48,532 bases of DNA from Simkaniaceae bacterium (GTDB lineage: Bacteria; Chlamydiota; Chlamydiia; Chlamydiales; Simkaniaceae), in the NCBI GenBank assembly GCA_026708385.1, contig JAPOVA010000038.1, positions 11,722-60,253 of the forward strand. The letters are read 5' to 3'. The position numbers were made by a program, and so were the translations under genes. The notes below the pieces were generated by a model. The model had not been told where the DNA came from, ran no database searches, and saw nothing but the letters and a program-made list of their open reading frames with translations. Shown in pieces: positions 34,542 to 42,383 of this stretch; position 1 is the stretch's first letter, and each line of letters starts with the position of its first letter.

Positions 34542-34899
34542 GGTACGGATCTCGGCCATTTGAATGCCCGGACGAACCCTCTCATTCTCCTGCTCCGTCA
34601 TCTCTCTCGCCATATCGATGTGAGTCTTTATCATGCCGAGAAGAAACCCGACCACCGCACCCGCTACGACGGCGAACTTCATGTACGGTATGTTTTAGGG
34701 GTGCATTTCGGGGTGGCTTCCATGCCCGCACCTATTCCCGCTCCCACGGACGCAAAGATCAACGAGGCACGAAAGTAGGGTTTGTGCTACGAGAACTTTG
34801 CAAGCCGTATAACGCGCTCCTACACCACGCGAGGCGGATTTTCCCTTGGAGACGGACGATGGGGCACGCCTCAGCCAATACCCTCGCGGTCGTAGCCAT
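34458..34899 (-). pseudogene. Decayed paralogue of the 152-residue Inc-like protein
   Basis: Three frames in series match the intact gene at 35055–35513. ATG 34899 gives MATTARVLAEAC-IV. A shifted frame gives ARYTACKVLVAQT. Another gives FRASLIFASVGAGIGAGMEA. The last frame (34682–34458) gives VVAGAVVGFLLGMIKTHIDM followed by AREMTEQEN and LLLEQ. At least two frameshifts separate these, so the bilobed hydrophobic region is no longer encoded in one piece. Confidence 0.6.
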
Positions 34900-35054
34900 T
34901 TTGCTTGACCCCCCCTGTGTGTAGCCCACGCGCACACAGGGTTTCATGATTTGCAACCGGTGAACATGATTTCACCGGAACCGCATGGGTACGATCCGAT
35001 CTTCGATTAAGCAACACCTTTCCGTAAAACCCCGGTAAGATCCTTGTCTACCAT

Positions 35055-35513
35055 TTATGTCTTTCGGGGAGGAGCTGTCGGTGGTGTATATTCGGGTGGT
35101 GGCGGTAGCACATGCGCAACCTGCGTACGAATCCACCGATCCTGTTCAAGAAGTAGGATACACATTGCGGTTCTTTGATTGAACAGATCAATTCGGTTGT
35201 TTGCCTGTATCCTAATCTCTCTCGCCATATCGATGTGCGTTTTGATCATGCCGAGAAGAAACCCGATCGCTGCGCCCGCCATGATGCCGAGTTGCATGTA
35301 CGGTAAATGGAGAGTTTTCTCCATGGCCCCCATGCATATACCTATGCCTGCTCCTACGGATGCAAAAACCAACGAGGCGCGGAAGATTTTGGCTTGTGTT
35401 GTGAGAACTTTATAAGCCACGTACCGCAACCCTATGCGCGGTACGGGCACCGGACTATCCAGACGATTGATAATCGTACGTGCCTCTTGTAACGTTCGCG
35501 CGGCTGATGACAT
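35055..35513 (-). CDS. Inc-like membrane protein
   Basis: 152 residues; ATG at 35513 behind a strong AAGGAGG. Residues 46–97 form a bilobed hydrophobic hairpin: FRASLVFASVGAGIGICMGA, a short polar turn, then LGIMAGAAIGFLLGMI. The N-terminal 45 residues are basic and polar; the C-terminus ends in a Pro-rich stretch (LPPPPEYTPPTAPP). This is Inc topology, so placement in the inclusion membrane after type III secretion is likely, but unproven. A decayed tandem paralogue lies downstream at 34458–34899, showing family turnover. Confidence 0.65.
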   Translation of the reverse strand: MSSAARTLQEARTIINRLDSPVPVPRIGLRYVAYKVLTTQAKIFRASLVFASVGAGIGICMGAMEKTLHLPYMQLGIMAGAAIGFLLGMIKTHIDMAREIRIQANNRIDLFNQRTAMCILLLEQDRWIRTQVAHVLPPPPEYTPPTAPPRKT

Positions 35514-35601
35514 TTTAAACCTCCTTATTTTACGAATAATTGCGGATCATGTTTACATAAGCCATCATAGTTTGCAAGTGAAAAATCACTTTAATTCGGA
35601 A

Positions 35602-36170
35602 TTACATTGATCTGTTTATATCTTTTTCCAAAAGTAATTTGATTCTTTTATCTAAGTTTATAAAGCTATGACGATTCGGGTACTCTTCCCTAAATTTTCC
35701 GTTGAAGCTTTCAACATAACCGTTTTCTATCGGTCTGCCCGAAGTAATATCATTCAGCTTTACTTTCCGGCGTTGTGTCCACACTTTGCACGTTCCCGAG
35801 GTATACTCAGGCTCGGTATCCGTGGTGAGCGGTTCCGGAATATCTCTCTCTGCCTTAAGGTTATGCAACGCATCGTTTTCGCGAGCAGGGGTCTATTTTA
35901 GCTTGGACCGATTTTGGGAAGCACGTCGGATGCGTACTATCGGTCGTTGCTTCATGAACGGTTTCTTCACATCATCGTCTCCTTCGCCGAGAAAAAGACC
36001 GTCTCGCGTGTTCTTTGATCGGTCCGTTGAAGCTTCTCACAACGCAATTAAGTTCGGGATGACTCAAGCACGGACGTGATGGATAATGTCGGTTGCACCA
36101 CGAATCCGTTGCATCGGCATCAACGTCCGTTATGATATCCGGAACGGGTCTTACCCGGTCCCGAAATTGA
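35602..36170 (-). mobile_element. IS3-family transposase (OrfB) remnant
   Basis: At 35602–35870 the minus strand encodes PLTTDTEPEYTSGT and then GRPIENGYVESFNGKFREE, the second catalytic Asp and the catalytic Glu region of IS3 OrfB. Upstream (35880–36170), broken frames include HEATTDSTHPTCFP, like the TTDS-H segment before the OrfB core. About 100 residues with the first Asp are missing between. The 35912–36170 part recurs at 40893–41152. Confidence 0.55.
35912..36170 (-). repeat. Dispersed 259-bp repeat, copy 1
   Basis: It is close to the segment 40893–41152 in the same orientation, with scattered substitutions. It covers the 5' part of the IS3 OrfB remnant and about 100 bases beyond. Confidence 0.8.
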
Positions 36171-36179
36171 GCTTCCGAA

Positions 36180-36632
36180 AAAAGAAGCTCCCTCTTGATC
36201 GAAAGGGCGTTATGTCATGGAATCCATTTTCTATGGTCGCACAAATGCTTGCTAAATAAGCATTTGTGTTGCAACAACCGGGAGAGATATAAATATGGTC
36301 GGCACTTAGAGAGTGTATCGCCCTGCTAAAGCCGGTTGTTTTCATGGCGCCTTGTCGTTCCGGAGAACTCAACTCCTTTGTCGGTTTGAATCGTGACCGA
36401 TCCGGGGAAGCGAGATACGATGTTCGGTAATACCTGTCGAACCGGTGCTTCTGCGTGACATTCGGATATTTCGTCAGTAAAACCTAAGAACAATAGAACA
36501 AGCGTCCGAGAATAGGTGGGGTGGTCGGGCTTTACCTGTGCGGTTTCGTCTCCCGTAAAGATTGCCCTTGTTCACAAGGGGTTGGTGTGATACCCTTCTC
36601 CCCTCTAGGTGATTGCATTTTTGAGGAAGACA
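36180..36632 (-). mobile_element. rve-integrase (IS481-like) transposase remnant, copy 1
   Basis: The minus strand encodes FPGSVTIQTDKGVEFSGTTR (a catalytic Asp in QTD), then in other frames HIYISPGCCNTNA and CATIENGFHDI. These are the family's H-x-x-PPG-x-x-NADVE-x-x-E-EFYD pattern in decayed form. Upstream, PTYSRTLVLLF-like sequence is present in broken frames. The 5' end of this remnant, read on the plus strand, supplies the promoter of the HTH-repeat gene at 36635. Confidence 0.5.
36568..36596 (+). promoter_or_regulatory. HTH-repeat family promoter, copy 1
   Basis: TTGTTC, 17-base spacer ending GGGGTTGGTGTGA, TACCCT. The spacer is nearly identical to the copies at 43020 and 44203. This copy has the weakest -10. 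Confidence 0.45.
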
Positions 36633-36634
36633 TC

Positions 36635-37717
36635 GTGACATCGGCAATAGGTGGGAGGCAGGGTGCTGTGGGGTCGGAGGACGGGAGAGGGACGGCGACT
36701 CTATGGCTTGATGGGCCACCCCTTCCCGGGGTAGAGAGGAGGAGGTTTGTCAGGGAGGAACGACGGAGGGATATAGCGCCTTTCCCGGGGCGGGAGAGGA
36801 GGAGGCCTAGGTTGACCCCTCAGGAGCGATGTAGGATCGTGGATCACGCCTCACGGAGTGGGGTGCCCCTCACCGTGTATGCCCTAAGGTGCGGTATCCA
36901 AGCTGCTACCCTATCGTCCTGGATAAAGGCCGAGCATGAGAAGATCCGTCCGGCTTTCTCGGACGCAAGCTTGGGTGGCCGTATCCTGCGCCCGCCGGCA
37001 ATTGACCACGGAGAGGCTTCGGCCGATCCCCGGGTCAAAAAAGACCCGATCTCCATATCCGATCCGAAGGTGCCCTCGGACGACGAGGTGGGCAAGAGCC
37101 TGTTGTATCGCCTGTCCTCCTTGGTACTTGAAGGGGGGATCCGCAAAGCTGTTGAAACGGGGCCGGTCGCCGTCGAGAACGAAGAGTATCGCGCTCCTGC
37201 TCCGAGCGTGCTTCCTACCGGAGGACCTGAAGGACGGTTTTGTGTTCGGTTGCCAACGGAGTCCGAATCCGATCCGAAGGTGCCCTCGGACGACGAGGTG
37301 GGCAAGAGCCTGTCGTATCGCCTGTCCTCCTTGGTACTTGAAGGGGGGATCCGCAAAGCTGTTGAAACGGGGCCGGTCGCCGTCGAGAACGAAGAGTATC
37401 GCGCTCCTGCTCCGAGCGTGCTTCCTACCGGAGGACCTGAAGGACGGTTTTGTGTTCGGTTGCCAACGGAGTCCGAATCCGATCCGAAGGTGCCCTCGGA
37501 CGACGAGGTGGGCAAGAGCCTGTCGTATCGCCTGTCCTCCTTGGTACTTGAAGGGGGGATCCGCAAAGCTGTTGAAACGGGGCCGGTCGCCGTCGAGAAC
37601 GAAGAGTATCGCGCTCCTGCTCCGAGCGTGCTTCCTACCGGAGGACCTGAAGGACGGTTTCGTGTTCGGTTGCCACAGGAACACGAAGATATTCCCGATA
37701 AGCCGATGAGGTCGTAA
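36635..37717 (+). CDS. HTH-repeat protein (MASAIGEG family) with 70-residue tandem repeats
   Basis: 360 residues. GTG at 36635 is chosen by alignment with the ATG starts of the copies at 43086 and 44270 (here VTSAIGGRQGAVG) and GAGGAA just upstream. One HTH module at about 85–145 has LTPQERCRIVDHASRSG, YALRCGI and LSSWIKAEH, followed by RILRPPAIDHGEA and a damaged SIS-DPKV form of the SDYT motif. Residues 143–352 are three near-identical 70-residue repeats (DPKVPSDDEVGKSL, LVLEGGIRKAVE, VAVENEEYRAPAPS, VLPTGGPEGRF). The C-terminus GR-RVRLPQEHEDIPDKPMRS is shared with paralogues. Other frames are open through the repeats, but only this one matches the paralogues. A terminator follows. Confidence 0.6.
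   Translation: MTSAIGGRQGAVGSEDGRGTATLWLDGPPLPGVERRRFVREERRRDIAPFPGRERRRPRLTPQERCRIVDHASRSGVPLTVYALRCGIQAATLSSWIKAEHEKIRPAFSDASLGGRILRPPAIDHGEASADPRVKKDPISISDPKVPSDDEVGKSLLYRLSSLVLEGGIRKAVETGPVAVENEEYRAPAPSVLPTGGPEGRFCVRLPTESESDPKVPSDDEVGKSLSYRLSSLVLEGGIRKAVETGPVAVENEEYRAPAPSVLPTGGPEGRFCVRLPTESESDPKVPSDDEVGKSLSYRLSSLVLEGGIRKAVETGPVAVENEEYRAPAPSVLPTGGPEGRFRVRLPQEHEDIPDKPMRS
37061..37690 (+). repeat. Three 210-bp tandem repeats
   Basis: Units begin at 37061, 37271 and 37481 (GATCCGAAGGTGCCCTCGG), exactly 210 bases apart. They are almost identical; the first differs by one base in the TTGTATCGC/TCGTATCGC position, and the third diverges at its end. The near identity implies very recent duplication, or assembly-sensitive sequence. 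Confidence 0.95.
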
Positions 37718-37763
37718 AGGCGCACGAAGAGATCGAGAACTTTGGTACCGTTTTCATAAGGAT

Positions 37764-37791
37764 GGAAGATCCCCGATCTTTTCCGTTTTTT
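37764..37791 (+). terminator. Rho-independent terminator after HTH-repeat gene
   Basis: Hairpin AAGATC–CCC–GATCTT with outer GG/CC pairing, followed by GTTTTTT at 37785–37791. It is 47 bases past the stop codon. Confidence 0.6.
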
Positions 37792-37913
37792 CTTATGGTG
37801 GGAAAAAGTGGAAAGAGTTCATACACTCCCTCTTACCCACTTCTTCGATTTTCGAGCTTCCGACTGTTTGCAACAAATTAGCCCGAATGTTATGACGGAC
37901 GATACCCGAACCT

Positions 37914-37934
37914 CCCCACGGCTAAGGCCGGGGG
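37914..37934 (+). mobile_element. IS200/IS605-type end hairpin remnant
   Basis: CCCC-A-CGGC-TAAG-GCCG-GGGG forms an imperfect hairpin with one bulged A. This sequence style (CCCCACGGC with TAAG loop and GCCGGGGGATTC) is typical of right ends of IS200/IS605 elements, where it also forms the omega-RNA scaffold next to tnpB. No tnpA or tnpB remains nearby. Confidence 0.4.
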
Positions 37935-37952
37935 ATTCCGGACGCGTTATTA

Positions 37953-38030
37953 AACGGCGTTGAAAAACTGCCTGTTATCCTTCGCGACTCGTCCCCAACC
38001 TCCCTTCCTTCCCGGAAGGTGAGGTTCAAT
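37953..38030 (-). mobile_element. IS5-type transposase fragment
   Basis: The reverse complement of this stretch matches 1953–2027 of the IS5 remnant almost base for base (ATTGAACCTCACCTTC through CAGTTTTTCAACGCCGT). It supplies the stop codon of the neighbouring gene (38026–38685). Confidence 0.75.
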
Positions 38031-38685
38031 ACCGTTGCCGTTTGCCCGCCAGTAAGTTACCGGCGACACAACGTGCCGATGCACTAGTTTCCAGCAGGCG
38101 TGCAAGCCTTTGGCGATTGACCGCCGGGTCCTGTTTTTTCAAATGCGATGCTTGTTGCCCCGTCACGCGTGTAAGGATCGCCGTTACCTCGGTATCGTTG
38201 TAGTTACGCATATCCTTCACGTTGTGGCGATTGATCACCGGGCCTTCTTCTGCCAAAAGCAATGTTCTTTCCCCGTCTCTTCGTGGCATAAGGCAGGAAA
38301 CCATGCGTCGTATTGTGTCTACAATCCACCTAAAAACCGTTACCAAGCACAGGCCGTGAGACTTCGTACTCGTACTCTTCTCCGACGGCGTATCCGAAGA
38401 TGCAACGGGAGACGCACCTTCTTCTCCTCGGCTTGCTACTTGCGTGTGATTCGCGGAACCGGAACAATCAGTCCGTACTCTTACTCCACCTTCCGGCAGC
38501 TCGGATTTTCCCGATGTGGCAGGCCGTTGTCGCTTCAAGCGAACAGCTTGATCTACCTTCCTTGCAGTGTCAACACTGCTGAGCGGTTGGGGACGTGCCG
38601 TGTCGTCCACGACCGTTCCGTAGGCAGTTTCGACGTGTAGCGATCCGTCGTAGGCATATGACACGGAGTTGGATAATGAGGACAT
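38026..38685 (-). CDS. Hypothetical protein, 3' end cut by IS5 fragment
   Basis: 219 residues; ATG at 38685 with AAGGAG 8 bases upstream and a good promoter (38728–38757). The N-terminal 100 residues are polar and Ser/Thr-rich. A short hydrophobic helix around 113–135 (LCLVTVFRWIVDTIRRMVSC) is followed by a basic, charged domain (ERTLLLAEEGPVINRHNVKD, then TEVTAILTRVTGQQASHL). The last codons and stop lie within the IS5 fragment, so the original C-terminus is probably lost. It may be a secreted or membrane-associated effector; no family recognised. Confidence 0.5.
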   Translation of the reverse strand: MSSLSNSVSYAYDGSLHVETAYGTVVDDTARPQPLSSVDTARKVDQAVRLKRQRPATSGKSELPEGGVRVRTDCSGSANHTQVASRGEEGASPVASSDTPSEKSTSTKSHGLCLVTVFRWIVDTIRRMVSCLMPRRDGERTLLLAEEGPVINRHNVKDMRNYNDTEVTAILTRVTGQQASHLKKQDPAVNRQRLARLLETSASARCVAGNLLAGKRQRY

Positions 38686-38727
38686 GGAATGATCTCCTTT
38701 TTATTTAAAAACACTATCTTTGACTCT

Positions 38728-38757
38728 ATTATAACATTATGCTTGTATACTGTTCAA
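38728..38757 (-). promoter_or_regulatory. Promoter of the 219-residue gene
   Basis: Minus strand: TTGAAC (38752–38757), 18-base spacer, perfect TATAAT (38728–38733), 42 bases before the ATG. The surrounding DNA is AT-rich. It is the best promoter in the accessory blocks. Confidence 0.65.
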
Positions 38758-38855
38758 TAGGAGTGGTTTTTAAAAAAAAAATATATAAATATAACAGAGA
38801 AAAGTATAGATAATATTTCGACTAGGCATCGAAAATGTTCGATTCTTCCACCCTT

Positions 38856-39182
38856 TCAAAGAGAGGGGCAGGGTCGGTAAGGACTCGGGGCCCCCTTTTC
38901 CTCTACGGTCTCATCCCAACGAAAGGTCGCAAGGGGGGTCGTGTGCCCCAAAAAGCGCCACAACCTCTCGGTCGTTTCGGGAATGATCGGATAGGAAGTG
39001 AGGGCGAGTAAATCCGAACAGCGGAGGGAGAGGGCAGGGGTGGTGTGCACCTCCTCTTGCAACGACACCTCGCTTAAATGCAAGGCTACGAGTGCCGGCG
39101 TGAAGGTAGAGGAGTTTTCTACGTACGAGACGGCGCTGTAATAACTTAAAACAAAAAGACTGAGTCGGAAGAGTATTGACAA
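38856..39182 (-). pseudogene. Methionyl-tRNA synthetase C-terminal fragment
   Basis: The minus-strand frame has SLFVLSYYSAVSYVE, then LLALTSYPIIPETTERLWRF and LG. This is like the anticodon-binding helical domain of MetRS (the L-x-P-x-x-PxTAE-x-x-W-x-x-LG region). The frame opens only about 20 residues further upstream, where a stop occurs. No aminoacylation domain is nearby. It is probably a dead duplicate or a transferred fragment; a functional metG would be elsewhere. Confidence 0.45.
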
Positions 39183-39240
39183 AAAGGGTTCTTCGTATTC
39201 GTATCACCCACATCGCCGGCAAACCACGCATGGGAGGAGT

Positions 39241-40014
39241 GTGAGATCGATCGCAGTCATGCATCAAGAGGGGGTTCGGCAAAGACCACGACATCGGTCA
39301 ATTTGGGGGTCTCTCCGGTTGCAAGGGGGAAGAAAGCTCTTCTCGTAGACATAGACCCGCAAGGCTCAGGCACGAAGTGGTTGAGATGTAATGCTGATAA
39401 AGGCGTGTATGACATCTTTGCCGGCAATGAAAGCATTCACAGCTTTGTAGTAAATACCGGTTTGATGACCTTTGCGTTATGCCATCCTGCCGGCGACTCA
39501 TCGGTGCCGAAAAGTTCTTGACGGGCGAGATAGTCTCGGAATCCGTACTGAAAAGGGCCCCGGCAAAGCTACACTCCAAATGGGACTGCACCCTCTTCGA
39601 CTGTTCACTAACTCCGGATCTTCCGTCTCTAAATGCTCCGGTTGTGGCGAAGGAGGTACTGATTCCGGTTGAAACGGGGGTGATGGCTCCGGAAGGGTTC
39701 GTGAGACTCACGGAGACGGTCGAAAAGATTCAAGAAAGAGTAAACCCCGAGCTGAAAATTGCAGGAAGATTTCCATGCAGAGTTGATAAGCGAACGAGGT
39801 TGTCCGTTGACGTCATCGACAGGCTGAAACAATGATTTGGCGACACGGTCTGCAAGACGCACATCCGAGAGACGGTGAGATGGGCCGAGTGCCCGAGTTT
39901 CGGAAAATCCATCACGGAGTACGATCCGCAGAGAAGGGGAGTCTCGGAATACGGGAAGTTGGCCGATGAAATTTTACAACAGAAGGTAGTGGGATGCCCG
40001 GGCAGACGATAGAT
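39241..40014 (+). pseudogene. ParA/Soj-type partition ATPase, decayed
   Basis: From GTG 39241 (GGGAGGA upstream) the frames give RSIAVMHQ, then after a shift GSAKTTTSVNLG (P-loop, Gly replaced) and KKALLVDIDPQGSGTKWL. A second shift near 39475 gives SCRRLIGAEKFLTGE, VLIPVETGVMAPEGFVRL and PCRVDKRTRLSVDVID. An in-frame TGA at about 39834 is followed by FGDTVCKTHIRETVRWAECP and ITEYDPQRRG-SEYGKLADEIL. All are plasmid-type ParA landmarks in correct order. Two frameshifts, a nonsense codon and an altered Walker A show loss of function. It is followed by, and overlaps, a ribbon-helix-helix gene. Confidence 0.75.
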
Positions 40015-40329
40015 GAGACCCTCTCGGACGCGGTGAGCGGGAAAGAGGGTGAAGAAGTGTTCGAGAGAGAGAAAGGCAGTAGGGAGGGCAAGGATCGACT
40101 CACGATAACCATCTCAAACGAGACTCTCGAACGGGCCGAAGATGCGGTCTTTCGGACGAGAGGAATGACGTTGATCGGACTCGTGGAAAGGGGAATCGAA
40201 ACGGCAATCGAAGAGCCGGCGAAGGGCAGGGTTCTAAGAGACGAGAAGACCGAGAAGGTGATCAAGGGTAAGAATGACCCGTTTCCCCGTAGACTTGAGG
40301 AGTTGCGATCCGGTCGTCCTGTTTCATAG
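39994..40329 (+). CDS. Ribbon-helix-helix partition partner (plasmid type)
   Basis: 111 residues; overlaps the ParA pseudogene end by 21 bases. The centre, about residues 35–70 (RLTITISNETLERAEDAVFR, then GMTLIGLVERGIETAIEE), is an RHH (CopG/Arc-like) DNA-binding fold with the first beta strand LTITI. The flanks are very charged. Proteins of this size after parA usually bind the centromere and serve as the ParB function. Its ParA is broken, so the module is a relic unless a second ParA substitutes. Confidence 0.55.
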   Translation: MPGQTIDETLSDAVSGKEGEEVFEREKGSREGKDRLTITISNETLERAEDAVFRTRGMTLIGLVERGIETAIEEPAKGRVLRDEKTEKVIKGKNDPFPRRLEELRSGRPVS

Positions 40330-40401
40330 AAAAATCTTCCGATTAATCAGAGGAACCGTTATACCGTAGCCTCTCGGAGTCACGAAAGGGAGAAAAAAAT
40401 T

Positions 40402-40770
40402 ATGGTGAAGGAAGGCATCGCGCACGCGGACCCCCTCATTACACCGATGGAATACACGGATCTTGCCCCCACCGCCATACATCAACCTGCCGTTGCTCCC
40501 GCCGTTGCGGTCAACAATGTAGCTCAAGTACGGTTTGGAGGTTACGGAAGAGAGTGCATTGCCACAGGAGTTATGGTTGGAGAAGCTTTGGTAGGTGTAG
40601 GCGGCACAATGGGGACGGCAATCTTTGCGGGGGAGATAGCCACACGGATGGGGGCAACGTTTGCCGTATCACTGGGAATAGCTGTGGGGGCGACGGCCTT
40701 GGTAAGTGTTTGTGCACTCGGATGTGTGGTTGTGACGGCAGGATATTACGTAGCAACCGCATGCGAGTGA
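40402..40770 (+). CDS. VKEGIA-family Inc-like small membrane protein
   Basis: 122 residues; ATG with GGGAG 9 bases upstream. The N-terminus MVKEGIAHADPLITPME is followed by a Pro/Ala/Val block (HQPAVAPAVAVNNVAQ). Residues 53–76 and 86–118 are two hydrophobic lobes rich in Gly, Ala and Val (IATGVMVGEALVGVGGTMG; VSLGIAVGATALVSVCALG). This bilobed form is like Inc proteins. At least four relatives occur here (34338, 40801, 47864, 48298). The conserved N-terminus may be a secretion signal, which is inference. Confidence 0.6.
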   Translation: MVKEGIAHADPLITPMEYTDLAPTAIHQPAVAPAVAVNNVAQVRFGGYGRECIATGVMVGEALVGVGGTMGTAIFAGEIATRMGATFAVSLGIAVGATALVSVCALGCVVVTAGYYVATACE

Positions 40771-40800
40771 GCCGGTCACTAAGGGGGAGGGGAGAGGTAT

Positions 40801-40892
40801 GACAAAGGCAGGGGCCACACATGCGGTCGCCAAAATATCATCACGCCGATGGAGAACACGGACCCTACCCCCGTCACGGGCCGACCTGTCGT
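40801..40892 (+). pseudogene. Truncated VKEGIA-family gene
   Basis: ATG at 40801 (GGGGAGAGG upstream) begins MTKAGATHAVAK; a shifted frame then gives MENTDPTPVTGRPVV, matching the MESIDPTPVVNQPV of the gene at 48298. The copy ends where the dispersed IS3-derived repeat begins (40893), so the insertion removed the membrane domain. Confidence 0.55.
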
Positions 40893-41152
40893 CTTTTGGG
40901 AAGCACGTCGGGTGCGTACCACAGGTCGTTGTGTCATGGACGGTTTCTTCATATCATCGTCTCTTTCGCCGAGAAGAAGACCGTTTCGCCTGTTCTTTGA
41001 TCGGTCCGTTGAGGCTTCTTGTAGCGCAATCAAATTCGGGATGACTCAAGCACGGACGTGATGGATAATGTCGGTTGCACCACGAATCCGTCGCATCAGG
41101 ATCAACGCCCGTTATGATATCCGGAACGGGTCTTACCCGGTCCCGAAATCGA
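40893..41152 (-). repeat. Dispersed 259-bp IS3-derived repeat, copy 2
   Basis: It matches 35912–36170 in the same orientation. It interrupts one gene on its left (VKEGIA family) and ends another on its right (41133–42080), so it acted as a rearrangement junction. Confidence 0.8.
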
Positions 41153-42080
41153 GAGAGAGAGAGGTGAGAGATGCGAACACAAGCCCCTCGGGAAAACAGC
41201 CGTAGAAGCCAAGACGGCCCTTAACCGGTTCGTCATATATCCGTGTGAAGTCGTCGGTAAGCTGCGTGCCCGTGATCAAGCCGAAAACCCTCGCCCATAT
41301 CGTGTGACCTATTTTGCATCCGGTGCACTTCTCAGCCTCCGACCTACTCCGTGGTAAACCGAATCGTTCAAAATGCCGTTCAAGTTCCCTGCCGGGTCTC
41401 GCGATGTCGAAGATAGGATCAACAGACTTGTTTGCCATGAAGACCGAATCCATCCACAGGCACGAAGAGAAACCGGCGAGATGTGCTTCCTTGAGCATCC
41501 ACATCTTGAAGGCATACGGTACGTCGGCATATTCGAGTTCCCACCCCTCGGGCATTGGATAGCCACCCTTGCGATAGTACGGATATCCATTGAAACCCGT
41601 GTTCTCCGGTGACGTGGCCATGAGATCGATACAATGAGCGTAGGTTCGGAATTCCGAATGAGACTCGAGTCCCTTCGGAATCTCCGGTGCCTTACACAGG
41701 AAGTGGTCCGGGTCGTAGCTACCAAACGTGACTGTGCATCGATTACCACCCGTGCCGATTGTAATCAGACCGCGTTCCGGATACGGACCGGCCGCTTCGT
41801 TGAGCATCGTAGTACGTCCCGTACCCGTTGAGATTCTCTTGACGAAACGGCCAAACACATCGGGGTCGTTTAGGTGTTCCGGCCTTATGAGTGTCCCGAC
41901 GAGTGCGGGAATCGCACCGTTCATTGAGCGTCTGCATCGTTGCGAAACCCGATACTCTTCCGGTTCTTTTTCGGAAATGGGAGAAGAATCCGGTCCGGAT
42001 CGGGATAAAGGCATAAGGATGGGAAACAGCAGGCGAAGGAAAGGAAGAAGCGGAGCGTATGGTACCGGATCAAACGGCAC
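41133..42080 (-). CDS. Possible glycosyltransferase-like protein, 3' end altered
   Basis: Up to 315 residues; start uncertain (GTG 42080). The N-terminal 30 residues are hydrophobic. Central features are RGLITIGTGGNRCTVTFGSY, ADVPYAFKMWMLKEAHLAGF, then SSCLWMDSVFMANKSVDPIF. The block Y-x-FK-x-x-x-L-x-EA-x-x-x-G-x-x-x-x-LW-D-S with a following DP-x-FD resembles uncharacterised GT-A-like glycosyltransferase families, in which the Asp would sit at the sugar-nucleotide site. The last residues come from the IS3-derived repeat, so the native C-terminus is lost. The assignment is tentative. Confidence 0.4.
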   Translation of the reverse strand: MPFDPVPYAPLLPFLRLLFPILMPLSRSGPDSSPISEKEPEEYRVSQRCRRSMNGAIPALVGTLIRPEHLNDPDVFGRFVKRISTGTGRTTMLNEAAGPYPERGLITIGTGGNRCTVTFGSYDPDHFLCKAPEIPKGLESHSEFRTYAHCIDLMATSPENTGFNGYPYYRKGGYPMPEGWELEYADVPYAFKMWMLKEAHLAGFSSCLWMDSVFMANKSVDPIFDIARPGRELERHFERFGLPRSRSEAEKCTGCKIGHTIWARVFGLITGTQLTDDFTRIYDEPVKGRLGFYGCFPEGLVFASLTSLSLDFGTG

Positions 42081-42383
42081 ATCCCTTCGTTTCGGTTTGG
42101 TTTATTCCGGAACAGACCGGCACACACGGAACCCGGAGGCAAGCAAAGGAGGGGGAATCGCAAGACTGAAACGATTAAACGCAAAGAGAGCAACGTGTTC
42201 ACGAACTCCGAAACATCATTGAGCAGAACCGCACAGGTGAAATTCCGGAAAAATCCCCGTTCCGAAAAGTTCTTATTCGTTATCCGACAAGGGAGGGTGG
42301 TCGGTTGCGAATCCGTTCCCGTTTCATGCCCGTACGGGTGTGGAAAGACGGGGGATACCTCCTCAACAAGGTGTGACCCGGCC
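42081..42383. other. Gap with a short dispersed repeat
   Basis: No supported gene. The segment near 42215–42285 (CGCACAGGTGAAATTCCGG then GTTCTTATTCGTT) resembles 43995–44055, a short dispersed repeat next to integrase remnants in both places. Confidence 0.35.

Noticed and set aside
36844-37725. Long open frames on both strands across the 37.0–37.7 kb repeats
   Set aside because: A 210-bp repeat, being a multiple of three, keeps any stop-free frame open in every copy. Only the plus frame starting at GTG 36635 matches the paralogues at 43086 and 44270.
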